Shown here piece by piece: positions 7,163 through 13,610 of a DNA stretch of 16,159 bases. The translations under genes were made by a program, and so were the position numbers. Source of the DNA: Bacilli bacterium (GTDB lineage: Bacteria > Bacillota_I > Bacilli_A > RF39 > UBA660); assembly GCA_017550205.1 (NCBI GenBank), contig JAFZPS010000003.1, positions 1-16,159 on the forward strand. The letters are read 5' to 3'. Below the pieces are notes generated by a model, which saw nothing but the letters and a program-made list of their open reading frames with translations, was not told the DNA's origin and searched no databases. The stretch's first letter is position 1. Every line of letters starts with the position of its first letter.

Positions 7163-7834
7163 ATGGAGATAATATATCATACAGCAGACATGAATAAAGA
7201 CATATTAACTCTAGAAAATGTATTTCATAGTGGAATACAAACAGTAGAGTTAGATTTTGTTATGTCAAAAGATGGTATACCAGTATGGACTCATAATATA
7301 CTTCCAACTCAAGTATTAAATTATAATTCAAAAACAATAAAAGATTATTTAACACTATATGATGTTTTAGGTTTAAATAATCATAGATGCAAATTAATGC
7401 TTGATTTAAAATACATTTCTAAAAATATTTTAAACTCAAAAGAATTTTCTAAATTACTTAATTATTTAAACCAATATGATGATATACAAATACAAAGTTT
7501 AGATATATCACTTATAAATAAAATAGATTATTCTAATATAGAAGTAGGATTAATTATAAACGTATTATCAAAATGGTATATTAATAATAAAATGAAATTA
7601 CCTGATTTAGATTTTATGTCTATATCTTCAGAATTATGGGAAAGAAAAAATGGAATATTCATAGAAAAATGTAATGAACTATATCCAAAAGTAAAAAAAT
7701 ATGGATGGACATGGTCAACTAGAGAAGAAGATGAAGATAGAATTAATAATTTTATTAATAAAGAAGCAGATGGAATTATTACTAGTAATCCAAAACTAGT
7801 AAAGAAACTTATAAAGAAGGGATCTTATGATTAG
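7163..7834 (+). CDS. Glycerophosphodiester phosphodiesterase-like protein with degenerate active site
   Basis: A 223-residue TIM-barrel-like protein of the GDPD family. Conserved landmarks are the first His (YHT, His6), a LEN motif (17-19) in place of PENT, VELDF with Glu29 and Asp31 (the metal-binding ExD), DGIPVWTHN with His44, KLMLDLK (77-83) and the closing ADGIITSNP (202-210). GDPDs cleave glycerophosphodiesters to glycerol-3-phosphate and an alcohol. Here the usual HRG is HTA, so the catalytic arginine is absent, the HD after strand 2 is HN, and the third carboxylate region reads LDLK instead of IELK. Activity may be altered or lost. There is no signal peptide, so it is cytoplasmic. The last 8 bp overlap the following GNAT gene, indicating translational coupling. 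Confidence 0.75.
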   Translation: MEIIYHTADMNKDILTLENVFHSGIQTVELDFVMSKDGIPVWTHNILPTQVLNYNSKTIKDYLTLYDVLGLNNHRCKLMLDLKYISKNILNSKEFSKLLNYLNQYDDIQIQSLDISLINKIDYSNIEVGLIINVLSKWYINNKMKLPDLDFMSISSELWERKNGIFIEKCNELYPKVKKYGWTWSTREEDEDRINNFINKEADGIITSNPKLVKKLIKKGSYD

Positions 7835-8375
7835 TATTAAAGAAATCACTATAGAAGAATTTAGAAATAATATATATGATAGATATACTAAATTATTTCC
7901 TAAAGATGAACAAAGAGAATGGAAGAAAATAGAGAAAACATATACAAATGGTATAGAACACTTTTATAATGTTACTCTAAATGATAAAACAATAGGTTTT
8001 ATAATACTTGAAAAAATAGATGATAATCCATATTATTTAGATTATTTTGCAATATATGATGAATATCAAAATAAAGGATATGGGACAGAGGTAATTAAAT
8101 ATTTATTAAATAATATTATTAAAGATGATGGATTAATAGCTGAAATAGAAACAGTTAATGATAATAATATACAAACTAAGAAAAGATTAAAGTTCTATAA
8201 AGAATTAGGGTTTGTAGATATAGATTCTGAATATCTATTATATAATGTTCATTACACACCAATAGTATATTTAAAAAATATAGATAAAGAAGCTATAGAT
8301 GAAATGTTTTTAAAGTATTATATTATAAATGTTGGTAAAGAAGCATTATTAATAAATTATAAGAAATTAAAGTAG
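7827..8375 (+). CDS. GNAT-family N-acetyltransferase with C-terminal extension
   Basis: A 182-residue GNAT protein. The acetyl-CoA pyrophosphate-binding motif A is YDEYQNKGYGTEVI (77-90, with Q-x-x-G-x-G), preceded by the beta-4 strand YYLDYFAIY (69-77). Motif B is KRLKFYKELGF (119-129). About 45 residues follow the core and do not look like a standard GNAT segment; they may complete the beta sheet or a dimer interface. The acceptor is unknown and could be an amine of a small molecule, tRNA or a protein. The ATG overlaps the end of the GDPD-like gene by 8 bp (Shine-Dalgarno AGAAGGG inside that gene), so their synthesis is probably coupled. The prepilin-like gene begins 10 bp downstream. Confidence 0.88.
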   Translation: MISIKEITIEEFRNNIYDRYTKLFPKDEQREWKKIEKTYTNGIEHFYNVTLNDKTIGFIILEKIDDNPYYLDYFAIYDEYQNKGYGTEVIKYLLNNIIKDDGLIAEIETVNDNNIQTKKRLKFYKELGFVDIDSEYLLYNVHYTPIVYLKNIDKEAIDEMFLKYYIINVGKEALLINYKKLK

Positions 8376-8385
8376 GTGAAGTATT

Positions 8386-8766
8386 ATGAATAATAAAGGA
8401 TTTACATTAGCAGAATTATTAATTGTTATAGCAATTATTGCAGTATTAATAGCAATAGCTATACCAATTTTTACAGATCAAATAGAAAAGAATAGAGATA
8501 CAAATCAAACAGTAGAAAAAGAGAAAATAGAAAAAGCAGAAACTCCTAAACAAGAAGAAAAACCAGTAGAGGAAGAACCACAACCAGAAAAACAACAACC
8601 AGAACCACAACAACCAACACCAACTCCTCCACCAGCACCAACTGTCCCTGAACCACAACCTGAACCACAACAACCACAACAACCAGTACAACAAGAAGAA
8701 TCTGGACAAGAAGCACCAGTAGAAGCTCCTATAGAAGAACAAGTAGTAATTGGTGGTTATTATTAA
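8386..8766 (+). CDS. Type IV prepilin-like protein with a Pro/Gln/Glu-rich tail
   Basis: A 126-residue protein. The N-terminus is a classic class III (prepilin) signal: MNNKG|FTLAELLIVIAI. A prepilin peptidase would be expected to cut after Gly5 and methylate Phe6, and Glu10 occupies the conserved Glu+5 position. The hydrophobic helix runs to about residue 29. In place of a pilin or pseudopilin globular head, residues 33-118 are low-complexity, rich in Pro, Gln and Glu (PEPQQP-type repeats), and lysines fall away after about 70. The protein ends VVIGGYY. No cysteines are present. No prepilin peptidase, ATPase or other pilin gene is visible in the window, so it may act with components encoded elsewhere or use the helix just as an anchor. 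It is the last gene of its operon, and a terminator starts 4 bp after its stop. Confidence 0.85.
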   Translation: MNNKGFTLAELLIVIAIIAVLIAIAIPIFTDQIEKNRDTNQTVEKEKIEKAETPKQEEKPVEEEPQPEKQQPEPQQPTPTPPPAPTVPEPQPEPQQPQQPVQQEESGQEAPVEAPIEEQVVIGGYY

Positions 8767-8770
8767 AATA

Positions 8771-8793
8771 AAGTAGGAAAAAACCTACTTTTT
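8771..8793 (+). terminator. Intrinsic terminator after the prepilin-like gene
   Basis: Stem AAGTAGG (8771-8777) pairs with CCTACTT (8784-8790) around an A6 loop, with T-tract 8789-8793. It runs straight into the promoter of the next operon. Confidence 0.85.
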
Positions 8794-8803
8794 ATGTTAT
8801 AAT
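8788..8803 (+). promoter_or_regulatory. Extended -10 promoter fused to the upstream terminator, driving the radical SAM operon
   Basis: CTTTTTATGTTATAAT with TGT at 8795-8797 and TATAAT at 8798-8803. Transcription would start near 8810. The Shine-Dalgarno AAGGAG (8816-8821) lies 7 nt before the ATG at 8829. It is identical to 5170-5185. Confidence 0.82.
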
Positions 8804-8828
8804 TTTACTATGTTTAAGGAGTTAATTT

Positions 8829-9686
8829 ATGAAGGAATATACTGGCAAAATCGTTAAAATAATGACATGCTCTAAATGTAATACAAAATGTAAACACTGT
8901 TATATAAATTATGATGGTGATTTTGATCCTGATGAATTATATGAATTAGTAAAAACGTTAAAGAAAAAATATGAAGTAAGATTAAATGGAACAGAACCTC
9001 TTTTAAATGAAAAGTATTTAAAAAGTTTTGCACTAGCTAATGAAGAATTAGTACTTACAAACGGATTAGTATTTAAGAATAATCTAGAACTTGTAGATAA
9101 AATAAAAGAAACTGGTGTAAAAAGAATATGTATTTCATATCACTTTTTACTACATGAATATATATCTAGTATTAAAAAAGAATATCTAGATGAAATAATA
9201 CCTAAAATAAGATCAAAAGGTATAGATGTAGAACTAATGTGTACTATATCAAAATTAAACTATAATAAGATTATAGAATTCTGTGATAAAGCAGTAAAAC
9301 TAGGAGCAAATTATATATACTTTATAGAGTATATGGATAAAAATAAAATAGATGGATTATCACTAAATAAAGATGAAAGAAAAGAATTCTTTAAAGAATT
9401 ATCTGAAGTAAGAAACAAATATGATAAAGATGTATTAATGGTAACTAGATGTGGTAATTTCAATAGAGATAGCTATAAATATGATAAGAATTTTAATTGT
9501 CCTGCATATAATAACATGGTTGTTATGACACCAGATTATAAGATATATCCATGTAATTTCTTAATATCTAAGGAAGAAGAAATAGGATATTATAAAGATG
9601 GCAAAATATATGTAGTTGATGATTATGAATGTAGTCCTAATGAATGTTTATATTGTAAAAAACGTAGTAGAGGTGAAATATGTTAA
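8829..9686 (+). CDS. Radical SAM protein with C-terminal SPASM/twitch-like cysteines
   Basis: A 285-residue radical SAM enzyme. The cluster-binding motif C-x3-C-x2-C is Cys17, Cys21 and Cys24 (CNTKCKHCY), with an extra Cys14. The SAM-binding glycine motif usually written GGEPLL appears as NGTEPLL (53-59). A C-terminal cysteine set follows at 208, 224, 242 (IYPCNF), 268, 273, 276 and 285. This resembles a SPASM or twitch domain holding auxiliary Fe-S clusters, as in peptide- and protein-modifying members. The substrate is unknown. It is the first gene after the promoter at 8788-8803, and its last 7 bp overlap the deformylase start, so the two are tightly coupled. An anaerobic lifestyle is consistent but not proven. 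Confidence 0.88.
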   Translation: MKEYTGKIVKIMTCSKCNTKCKHCYINYDGDFDPDELYELVKTLKKKYEVRLNGTEPLLNEKYLKSFALANEELVLTNGLVFKNNLELVDKIKETGVKRICISYHFLLHEYISSIKKEYLDEIIPKIRSKGIDVELMCTISKLNYNKIIEFCDKAVKLGANYIYFIEYMDKNKIDGLSLNKDERKEFFKELSEVRNKYDKDVLMVTRCGNFNRDSYKYDKNFNCPAYNNMVVMTPDYKIYPCNFLISKEEEIGYYKDGKIYVVDDYECSPNECLYCKKRSRGEIC

Positions 9687-10285
9687 AAAGAATTACTATT
9701 GAAGATAATGAAGAATATCTTAGACAAATTTCCATAAATGTAGATTTTGATAAAGATAATTATAATGAATATATAGATAATTTAAGAGAATTTTGTCAAA
9801 ATAATGAAGTCTATGCTTTAGCCCCAGTTCAAATAGGTATTCCTAAAAGAATAATATATATTAGAAATACAACTACTGATATGACTAAAAATAATGATGA
9901 AGCTTATAATGAAGGAATAGTTTATATAAATCCTATAATAAGAAATATGTATGGTCATACACAATTTTTAGAAGGATGTGCAAGTTGTAAGTATAAAAAT
10001 GGGAATTACATTACTGGATTAATTGATAGACCATATAAAATAGAAATTGAATACTATGATGTATATGGTAAAAAACAAAATAAAACAATAGAAGGATTTG
10101 AATCTACAATATTTTGTCATGAGTATGACCATTTAAATGGTATATTACATATGGACAGAATTAATGATTCTACATTAATGAATTTAAATCAAATGAAAGA
10201 ATTTAGAACTAATAATCCTTATAAAGTAATTGATCAAGATGAAATATTTTCATACGATGAAATAAATAAAATAAGAGGTGTATAA
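9680..10285 (+). CDS. Divergent peptide deformylase
   Basis: A 201-residue protein with all three peptide deformylase motifs in order. Motif 1 is ALAPVQIG (46-53; usual G-x-G-x-A-A-x-Q), motif 2 is EGCAS (98-102; usual EGCLS, metal ligand Cys100), and motif 3 is HEYDH (147-151), supplying the two histidine ligands and catalytic Glu148. The enzyme normally removes the formyl group from the initiator Met of new proteins. Motif 1 differs (Gly replaced by Ala, Ala by Pro) and motif 2 has Ala for Leu, so this may be a second, specialised deformylase. It carries a C-terminal extension after about 165. It overlaps the radical SAM gene by 7 bp, and the histidine phosphatase begins 1 bp after its stop. 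Whether this is the cell's housekeeping copy cannot be told from the window. Confidence 0.85.
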   Translation: MLKRITIEDNEEYLRQISINVDFDKDNYNEYIDNLREFCQNNEVYALAPVQIGIPKRIIYIRNTTTDMTKNNDEAYNEGIVYINPIIRNMYGHTQFLEGCASCKYKNGNYITGLIDRPYKIEIEYYDVYGKKQNKTIEGFESTIFCHEYDHLNGILHMDRINDSTLMNLNQMKEFRTNNPYKVIDQDEIFSYDEINKIRGV

Positions 10286-10286
10286 A

Positions 10287-10820
10287 ATGAATTTGTATAT
10301 TGTTAGACATGGTCAAACTGATGGCAATGTATATAAAATAATGGATGGTATTAGAGATATTGATTTAAATGAAACAGGAATAGAACAAGCAGAATTAACA
10401 AGAGAAGAAATTAAAGATATTAATTTTGATCTAGTTATTTGCTCTCCATTATCAAGAACAAAACATACAATGGAAATAATTAATATAAATAATATTCCTG
10501 TATTATTTGATGATAGAATTAAAGAAAGAGATTGTGGAGAATTTACTGGAAAAGGTTTTGATTCATTAGATAGAGGTTTATATTGGAATTACTATGATGA
10601 AACAAAATATGAAAGAGCTGAAAGTATTCCAGATTTTTTCAAAAGAGTATTTTCATTTATAGAAGAAATAAAAGAAAAATATAGAGATAAAACTATTCTT
10701 CTTGTAACACATGAAGGAGTAACTAAAGCAATTAATTGTTACTTTAATGGTGTTCCTAAAGATGGAAACTTACAAGGACTTGGTTTAAAAAATTGTGAAG
10801 TAAAGAAATACTCATTATAA
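10287..10820 (+). CDS. Histidine phosphatase (phosphoglycerate mutase-like) family protein
   Basis: A 177-residue protein of the histidine phosphatase branch 1. The signature YIVRHGQTDGN (4-14) carries the phospho-accepting His8. Arg57 (CSPLSRTKHT) and Glu81 (KERDCGEF) are the expected phosphate-pocket residues, and THEGV (141-145) carries the second His142. Such enzymes dephosphorylate sugar phosphates, nucleotides or cofactor intermediates; cobalamin-pathway CobC-like or broad phosphatases are typical at this size. The in-frame GTG at 10278 lies inside the Shine-Dalgarno GAGGTG (10275-10280), so the ATG at 10287 is preferred, 1 bp after the deformylase stop. The dikinase-like gene follows 38 bp later. 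The substrate may be tied to that neighbour, but this is inference. Confidence 0.88.
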   Translation: MNLYIVRHGQTDGNVYKIMDGIRDIDLNETGIEQAELTREEIKDINFDLVICSPLSRTKHTMEIININNIPVLFDDRIKERDCGEFTGKGFDSLDRGLYWNYYDETKYERAESIPDFFKRVFSFIEEIKEKYRDKTILLVTHEGVTKAINCYFNGVPKDGNLQGLGLKNCEVKKYSL

Positions 10821-10858
10821 TAAAAGATATAATTTCTAACATAGAAGGAGCAAGCTTT

Positions 10859-12766
10859 ATGAATAATGGAATTTATAAATTTAGTGATGTGGATATTAAT
10901 TCAAATAGTATAGGAGGGAAAGCTAGAAACTTAGCTATTCTTTCTCAAAATGGATTTCCTGTACCTGATGGATTTGTAGTTTCTACAAAAACTTTTGATA
11001 ATAATATATTATCTAAAGAATCTATTAGTATTATTGAATCTTTAATTGATAATGATAGTTTATATGCAGTTAGATCATCTGCAATGGTAGAGGATGCCGC
11101 AAATGAATCATGGGCTGGTCAATTTGAAACATATTTAAATGTTAAACCAAAAGATATAATAGAAAAGATTTATGAATGTCATAATTCTAAAAAAGATAGA
11201 GCTGTTAGTTATGCAAATGGTGATGATGTTTTTGATATTGCAGTTGTAGTTCAAAAAATGATTAATGCCGAATATGCTGGAGTAGTTTTTTCTAAAAACC
11301 CAGTTAGTGGAGAAGATGAAATAATAACTGAATATGTTAAAGGACTTGGAGAAGACTTAGTTAGTGGTAAAAAAGATCCAATTCAAGTTATTATTAATGA
11401 TAAATTAGAAAAAGAAGATATCCCATTTGATATTTTAAAACTTAAAGAATATGTTAAAAAAATAGTCAAAGTATATAATGATATTCCACAAGATATAGAA
11501 TATGCTATATCAAATAATAATATTTATATATTACAATCAAGACCAATAACAACAAATAAAGAAAAAGATGAAGAAATAATTGAACTTGGTTCACCTGAAG
11601 AAATATTCTATTGGGGACCATCAAAAGCAGAATCTATTTATATGAGTGATTTTTTTGCTGGTATGGAAGATTTCTTTAATATGTTAAATAATAATAAAGA
11701 TATGCCTAAACCTCCAGTAACACTATGCTTATTTAGTAATCATCAAATGGTATGGTTAAATAGAATGGATATTTTTGGAAGTTTTGTAAAAAAAGTATTT
11801 TTATACTATGAAAAAAACATTGATATAGATGAAGATTATAAAAAGTGGACTGAACTAAAAGATAAAAAAGATTTAGTAAAAGCATTTAATCAAACTGAGT
11901 TTGCTGAATTTGCTTTATATGGAGCAGAAACTGAAATATTTGAAAGACTTAAAAGATTTGATGATAAAACAAAAAGAGATATCTTAACAGCTTTTGCTAC
12001 TCCTGAAGATGAGACTTTCTTAAATAGATTAGATAGAGAACTTGTAGAGATAAATGATTATAAGAAGATGGCTAAATTATATCCATGGATATGTGATGGA
12101 TATGGTGGGGTTAAAAATATAAATGCTGCTGAAGATTATTTTAAAGAAAGATCTAGAGTATTAAATGGCAAGATAGCAGATAAAGTAGATTATACTAAAA
12201 AGCGTAATGAATTATTAAATAAATATGATTTAAGCAACACAGAATTAAAATCCTTAGAATTATTAAAGAAATTAGTTAAATATATGGATGATAGAAAAGA
12301 ATGGATGATGTCATCTAGAAAAGATATTAATAAGAATTTATCTAATATAGAATATGGATGGTATTATGATGGTAAAGTATCTAAATATTTAACTAATGAA
12401 GAAACAGATAAATTATTTGATAGATATGTTATGTTTCAATCTGCAACAGGTGTACTAAAAGGAATGGTAGCATCAAGTGGTAACTATCATTTTGTAAGTG
12501 GTGAAGTAGTAGTTATAGATGATTCAACTAAACAAGTTGATGAAGATAAAATCCTAGTTTGTCCAATGACTAGTCCTAGTTATGTACCTTTAATGAGAAA
12601 AGCTAAAGCTTTAGTAACAGATCATGGTGGAGCTATGTCACATGCAGCAATAGTTGCTCGTGAATTTGGATTACCTGCAATTGTAGGTACTAAAACAGCA
12701 ACAAAAGTTTTAAAAACTGGAGATAAAGTTATGTTAAACTTATTAACAGGAGAGATTATAAAATAA
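10859..12766 (+). CDS. PEP synthase/rifampin phosphotransferase-like dikinase (ATP-grasp plus swivelling His domain)
   Basis: A 635-residue multidomain protein. Residues about 5-232 match the PPDK/PEP-synthase ATP-binding domain: SIGGKARNLAIL with Lys21, AVRSSAMVEDAANESWAGQF (70-89), GLGEDLVSG (162-170), DIEYAI (212-217) and YILQSRPIT (223-231). Residues about 240-540 form an unrecognised helical middle. Residues about 550-635 are the swivelling phosphohistidine domain, with DHGGAMSHAAIVAREFG (588-604) and phosphorylatable His595. The C-terminal TIM barrel of true PEP synthase (about 790-870 aa) is absent. This ATP-grasp, substrate domain, His domain order is that of rifampin phosphotransferase and related dikinases, which split ATP and pass the beta-phosphate to an acceptor bound by the middle domain. 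The acceptor here is unknown. GNAT and phosphatase neighbours fit a small-molecule modification role. Confidence 0.82.
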   Translation: MNNGIYKFSDVDINSNSIGGKARNLAILSQNGFPVPDGFVVSTKTFDNNILSKESISIIESLIDNDSLYAVRSSAMVEDAANESWAGQFETYLNVKPKDIIEKIYECHNSKKDRAVSYANGDDVFDIAVVVQKMINAEYAGVVFSKNPVSGEDEIITEYVKGLGEDLVSGKKDPIQVIINDKLEKEDIPFDILKLKEYVKKIVKVYNDIPQDIEYAISNNNIYILQSRPITTNKEKDEEIIELGSPEEIFYWGPSKAESIYMSDFFAGMEDFFNMLNNNKDMPKPPVTLCLFSNHQMVWLNRMDIFGSFVKKVFLYYEKNIDIDEDYKKWTELKDKKDLVKAFNQTEFAEFALYGAETEIFERLKRFDDKTKRDILTAFATPEDETFLNRLDRELVEINDYKKMAKLYPWICDGYGGVKNINAAEDYFKERSRVLNGKIADKVDYTKKRNELLNKYDLSNTELKSLELLKKLVKYMDDRKEWMMSSRKDINKNLSNIEYGWYYDGKVSKYLTNEETDKLFDRYVMFQSATGVLKGMVASSGNYHFVSGEVVVIDDSTKQVDEDKILVCPMTSPSYVPLMRKAKALVTDHGGAMSHAAIVAREFGLPAIVGTKTATKVLKTGDKVMLNLLTGEIIK

Positions 12767-12780
12767 AAGAGGTATGTTTT

Positions 12781-13284
12781 ATGGAAAACTATGTTTGTAA
12801 AATAGCTACGCTAGAGGATATTATTAAGAAACATGATTATGAAATAGAAAAAGCAGTAGACGATAAGAGTAATTGGATAACATGGAAAGAAAAAGCAATA
12901 GAAAAATTTAATAAAGGATTATCTATTACATATATGGGATTATTAAATGGTGAAATAATTTGCGAATGTACTGCTGCTGTTGATCCAACTATTGTTCAAA
13001 ATGCTGAAGGATTAGTAAATGATACAACTGCATACTTATTTGCATTTAGAACAAATGAAGAATATCAAGGACAAGGATACTTTTCAATATTATTTAAATT
13101 TATGATAAATGATTTGATATCTAGAGGATATGAAAGAGTAACACTTGGTGTTGAACCTGAGGAAGAAAAAAATAAAATAATATATTCTAAATATGGATTT
13201 ACAGAACACATAAAAGATGCTCAAGAAGTATATCCTGATGGAACTACAATTGATGTAGAATACTATGGTAAAAAAATAAAATAA
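12781..13284 (+). CDS. GNAT-family N-acetyltransferase (upstream copy)
   Basis: A 167-residue GNAT protein. Motif A is NEEYQGQGYFSILF (92-105; Q-x-x-G followed by the P-loop-like turn), after a beta strand TAYLFAFR (83-90). Motif B is IIYSKYGF (133-140). It ends in a KKIK tail. The Shine-Dalgarno AGAGG sits 14 bp after the dikinase stop, so it belongs to that operon. Its TAA (13282-13284) is followed directly by an AAGGAG Shine-Dalgarno that belongs to the truncated rbgA start. This suggests that before the insertion at 13331 the gene order was this GNAT followed by rbgA. It is not close in sequence to the other GNAT at 14561, so the two are unlikely to be a recent duplication. The acceptor is unknown. 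Confidence 0.87.
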   Translation: MENYVCKIATLEDIIKKHDYEIEKAVDDKSNWITWKEKAIEKFNKGLSITYMGLLNGEIICECTAAVDPTIVQNAEGLVNDTTAYLFAFRTNEEYQGQGYFSILFKFMINDLISRGYERVTLGVEPEEEKNKIIYSKYGFTEHIKDAQEVYPDGTTIDVEYYGKKIK

Positions 13285-13330
13285 AAGGAGTTGATCCAAA
13301 TGAATGAAAATAAAACTAATATAAACTGGT
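13285..13330 (+). repeat. Direct repeat, left copy (Shine-Dalgarno and first codons of rbgA)
   Basis: A 46-bp segment beginning AAGGAGTTGATCCAAATGAA. It matches 15006-15051 at 44 of 46 positions, with differences at 13308/15029 (A/T) and 13326/15047 (C/T). It covers the Shine-Dalgarno and roughly the first ten codons of rbgA. Identity stops abruptly after 13330. Confidence 0.95.
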
Positions 13331-13404
13331 TGATATTGTTTTATAGTAACTTTCTTAGATTTCCTTTATTTAAAAAGGTTAGCGGTGATTTAGATCTTGC
13401 ATGA
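13300..13404 (+). pseudogene. Truncated 5' stub of rbgA left by an insertion
   Basis: An ATG at 13300 with the Shine-Dalgarno AAGGAG (13285-13290) opens a 34-codon frame that ends at TGA 13402-13404. Its first ten residues, MNENKTNINW, equal the RbgA N-terminus (MNDNKTNINW at 15021) except for Glu against Asp. After Trp the frame diverges completely into LILFYSNFLRF and ends SGDLDLA. The YPGHMAK motif that follows in intact RbgA is missing, so no GTPase is made here. The stub still has a good ribosome-binding site and could be translated as a short chimeric peptide. Confidence 0.8.
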
Positions 13405-13442
13405 TTTGTTAAATAAATTATAAAAAATAGCCAAAAATGACT

Positions 13443-13470
13443 AAAAATACCTAAATATAGGTATTTTTTT
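13443..13470 (+). terminator. Intrinsic terminator after the rbgA stub
   Basis: AAAAATACCTA (13443-13453) pairs with TAGGTATTTTT (13458-13468) around an AATA loop, with T7 at 13464-13470. The A-run on the 5' side makes it potentially bidirectional. It would stop transcripts of the 8798-13284 operon before the DinD-like gene and rbgA. Confidence 0.85.
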
Positions 13471-13506
13471 GTTAAGAATTAAGTAACTGATATTGTCGTT
13501 GACACC

Positions 13507-13546
13507 ATACTTTATAACAATTTAACAAAGTATAGAAAATATGTTC
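13507..13546 (+). promoter_or_regulatory. Candidate LexA (SOS) box and adjacent dyad upstream of the DinD-like gene
   Basis: GAAAATATGTTC (13535-13546), followed by G, matches the Gram-positive LexA operator form GAAC-N4-GTTC in all but one half-site base. It lies 21 bp upstream of the -10 box, where a repressor would block a promoter. Just upstream is a perfect dyad ATACTTT (13507-13513) and AAAGTAT (13527-13533) with two TAACAA copies between. The function of the dyad is unknown. Confidence 0.5.
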
Positions 13547-13567
13547 GGAATATTGTAAAAATTGTAG

Positions 13568-13573
13568 TATAAT
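13568..13573 (+). promoter_or_regulatory. -10 box of the DinD-like gene
   Basis: TATAAT at 13568-13573. No clear TGN extension and only a poor -35 (TTCGGA, 13544-13549, 18-bp spacing), which overlaps the candidate LexA box. Start of transcription near 13580; AAAGGGGG Shine-Dalgarno before the ATG at 13611. Confidence 0.6.
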
Positions 13574-13610
13574 ATAAGTAGTTGATAAATCATTGTAAAG
13601 GGGGAATCAT

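Noticed and set aside
8446..8742. Open frame on the minus strand rich in Trp, Leu and Phe opposite the prepilin-like tail
   Set aside because: It is the mirror of the CAA/CCA-rich Pro/Gln repeat. It has no ribosome-binding site, and its composition is an artefact of the low-complexity plus-strand codons.
10828..10833. TATAAT before the dikinase-like gene as an internal promoter
   Set aside because: No TGN extension and no -35 at suitable spacing, so it cannot be told from background.
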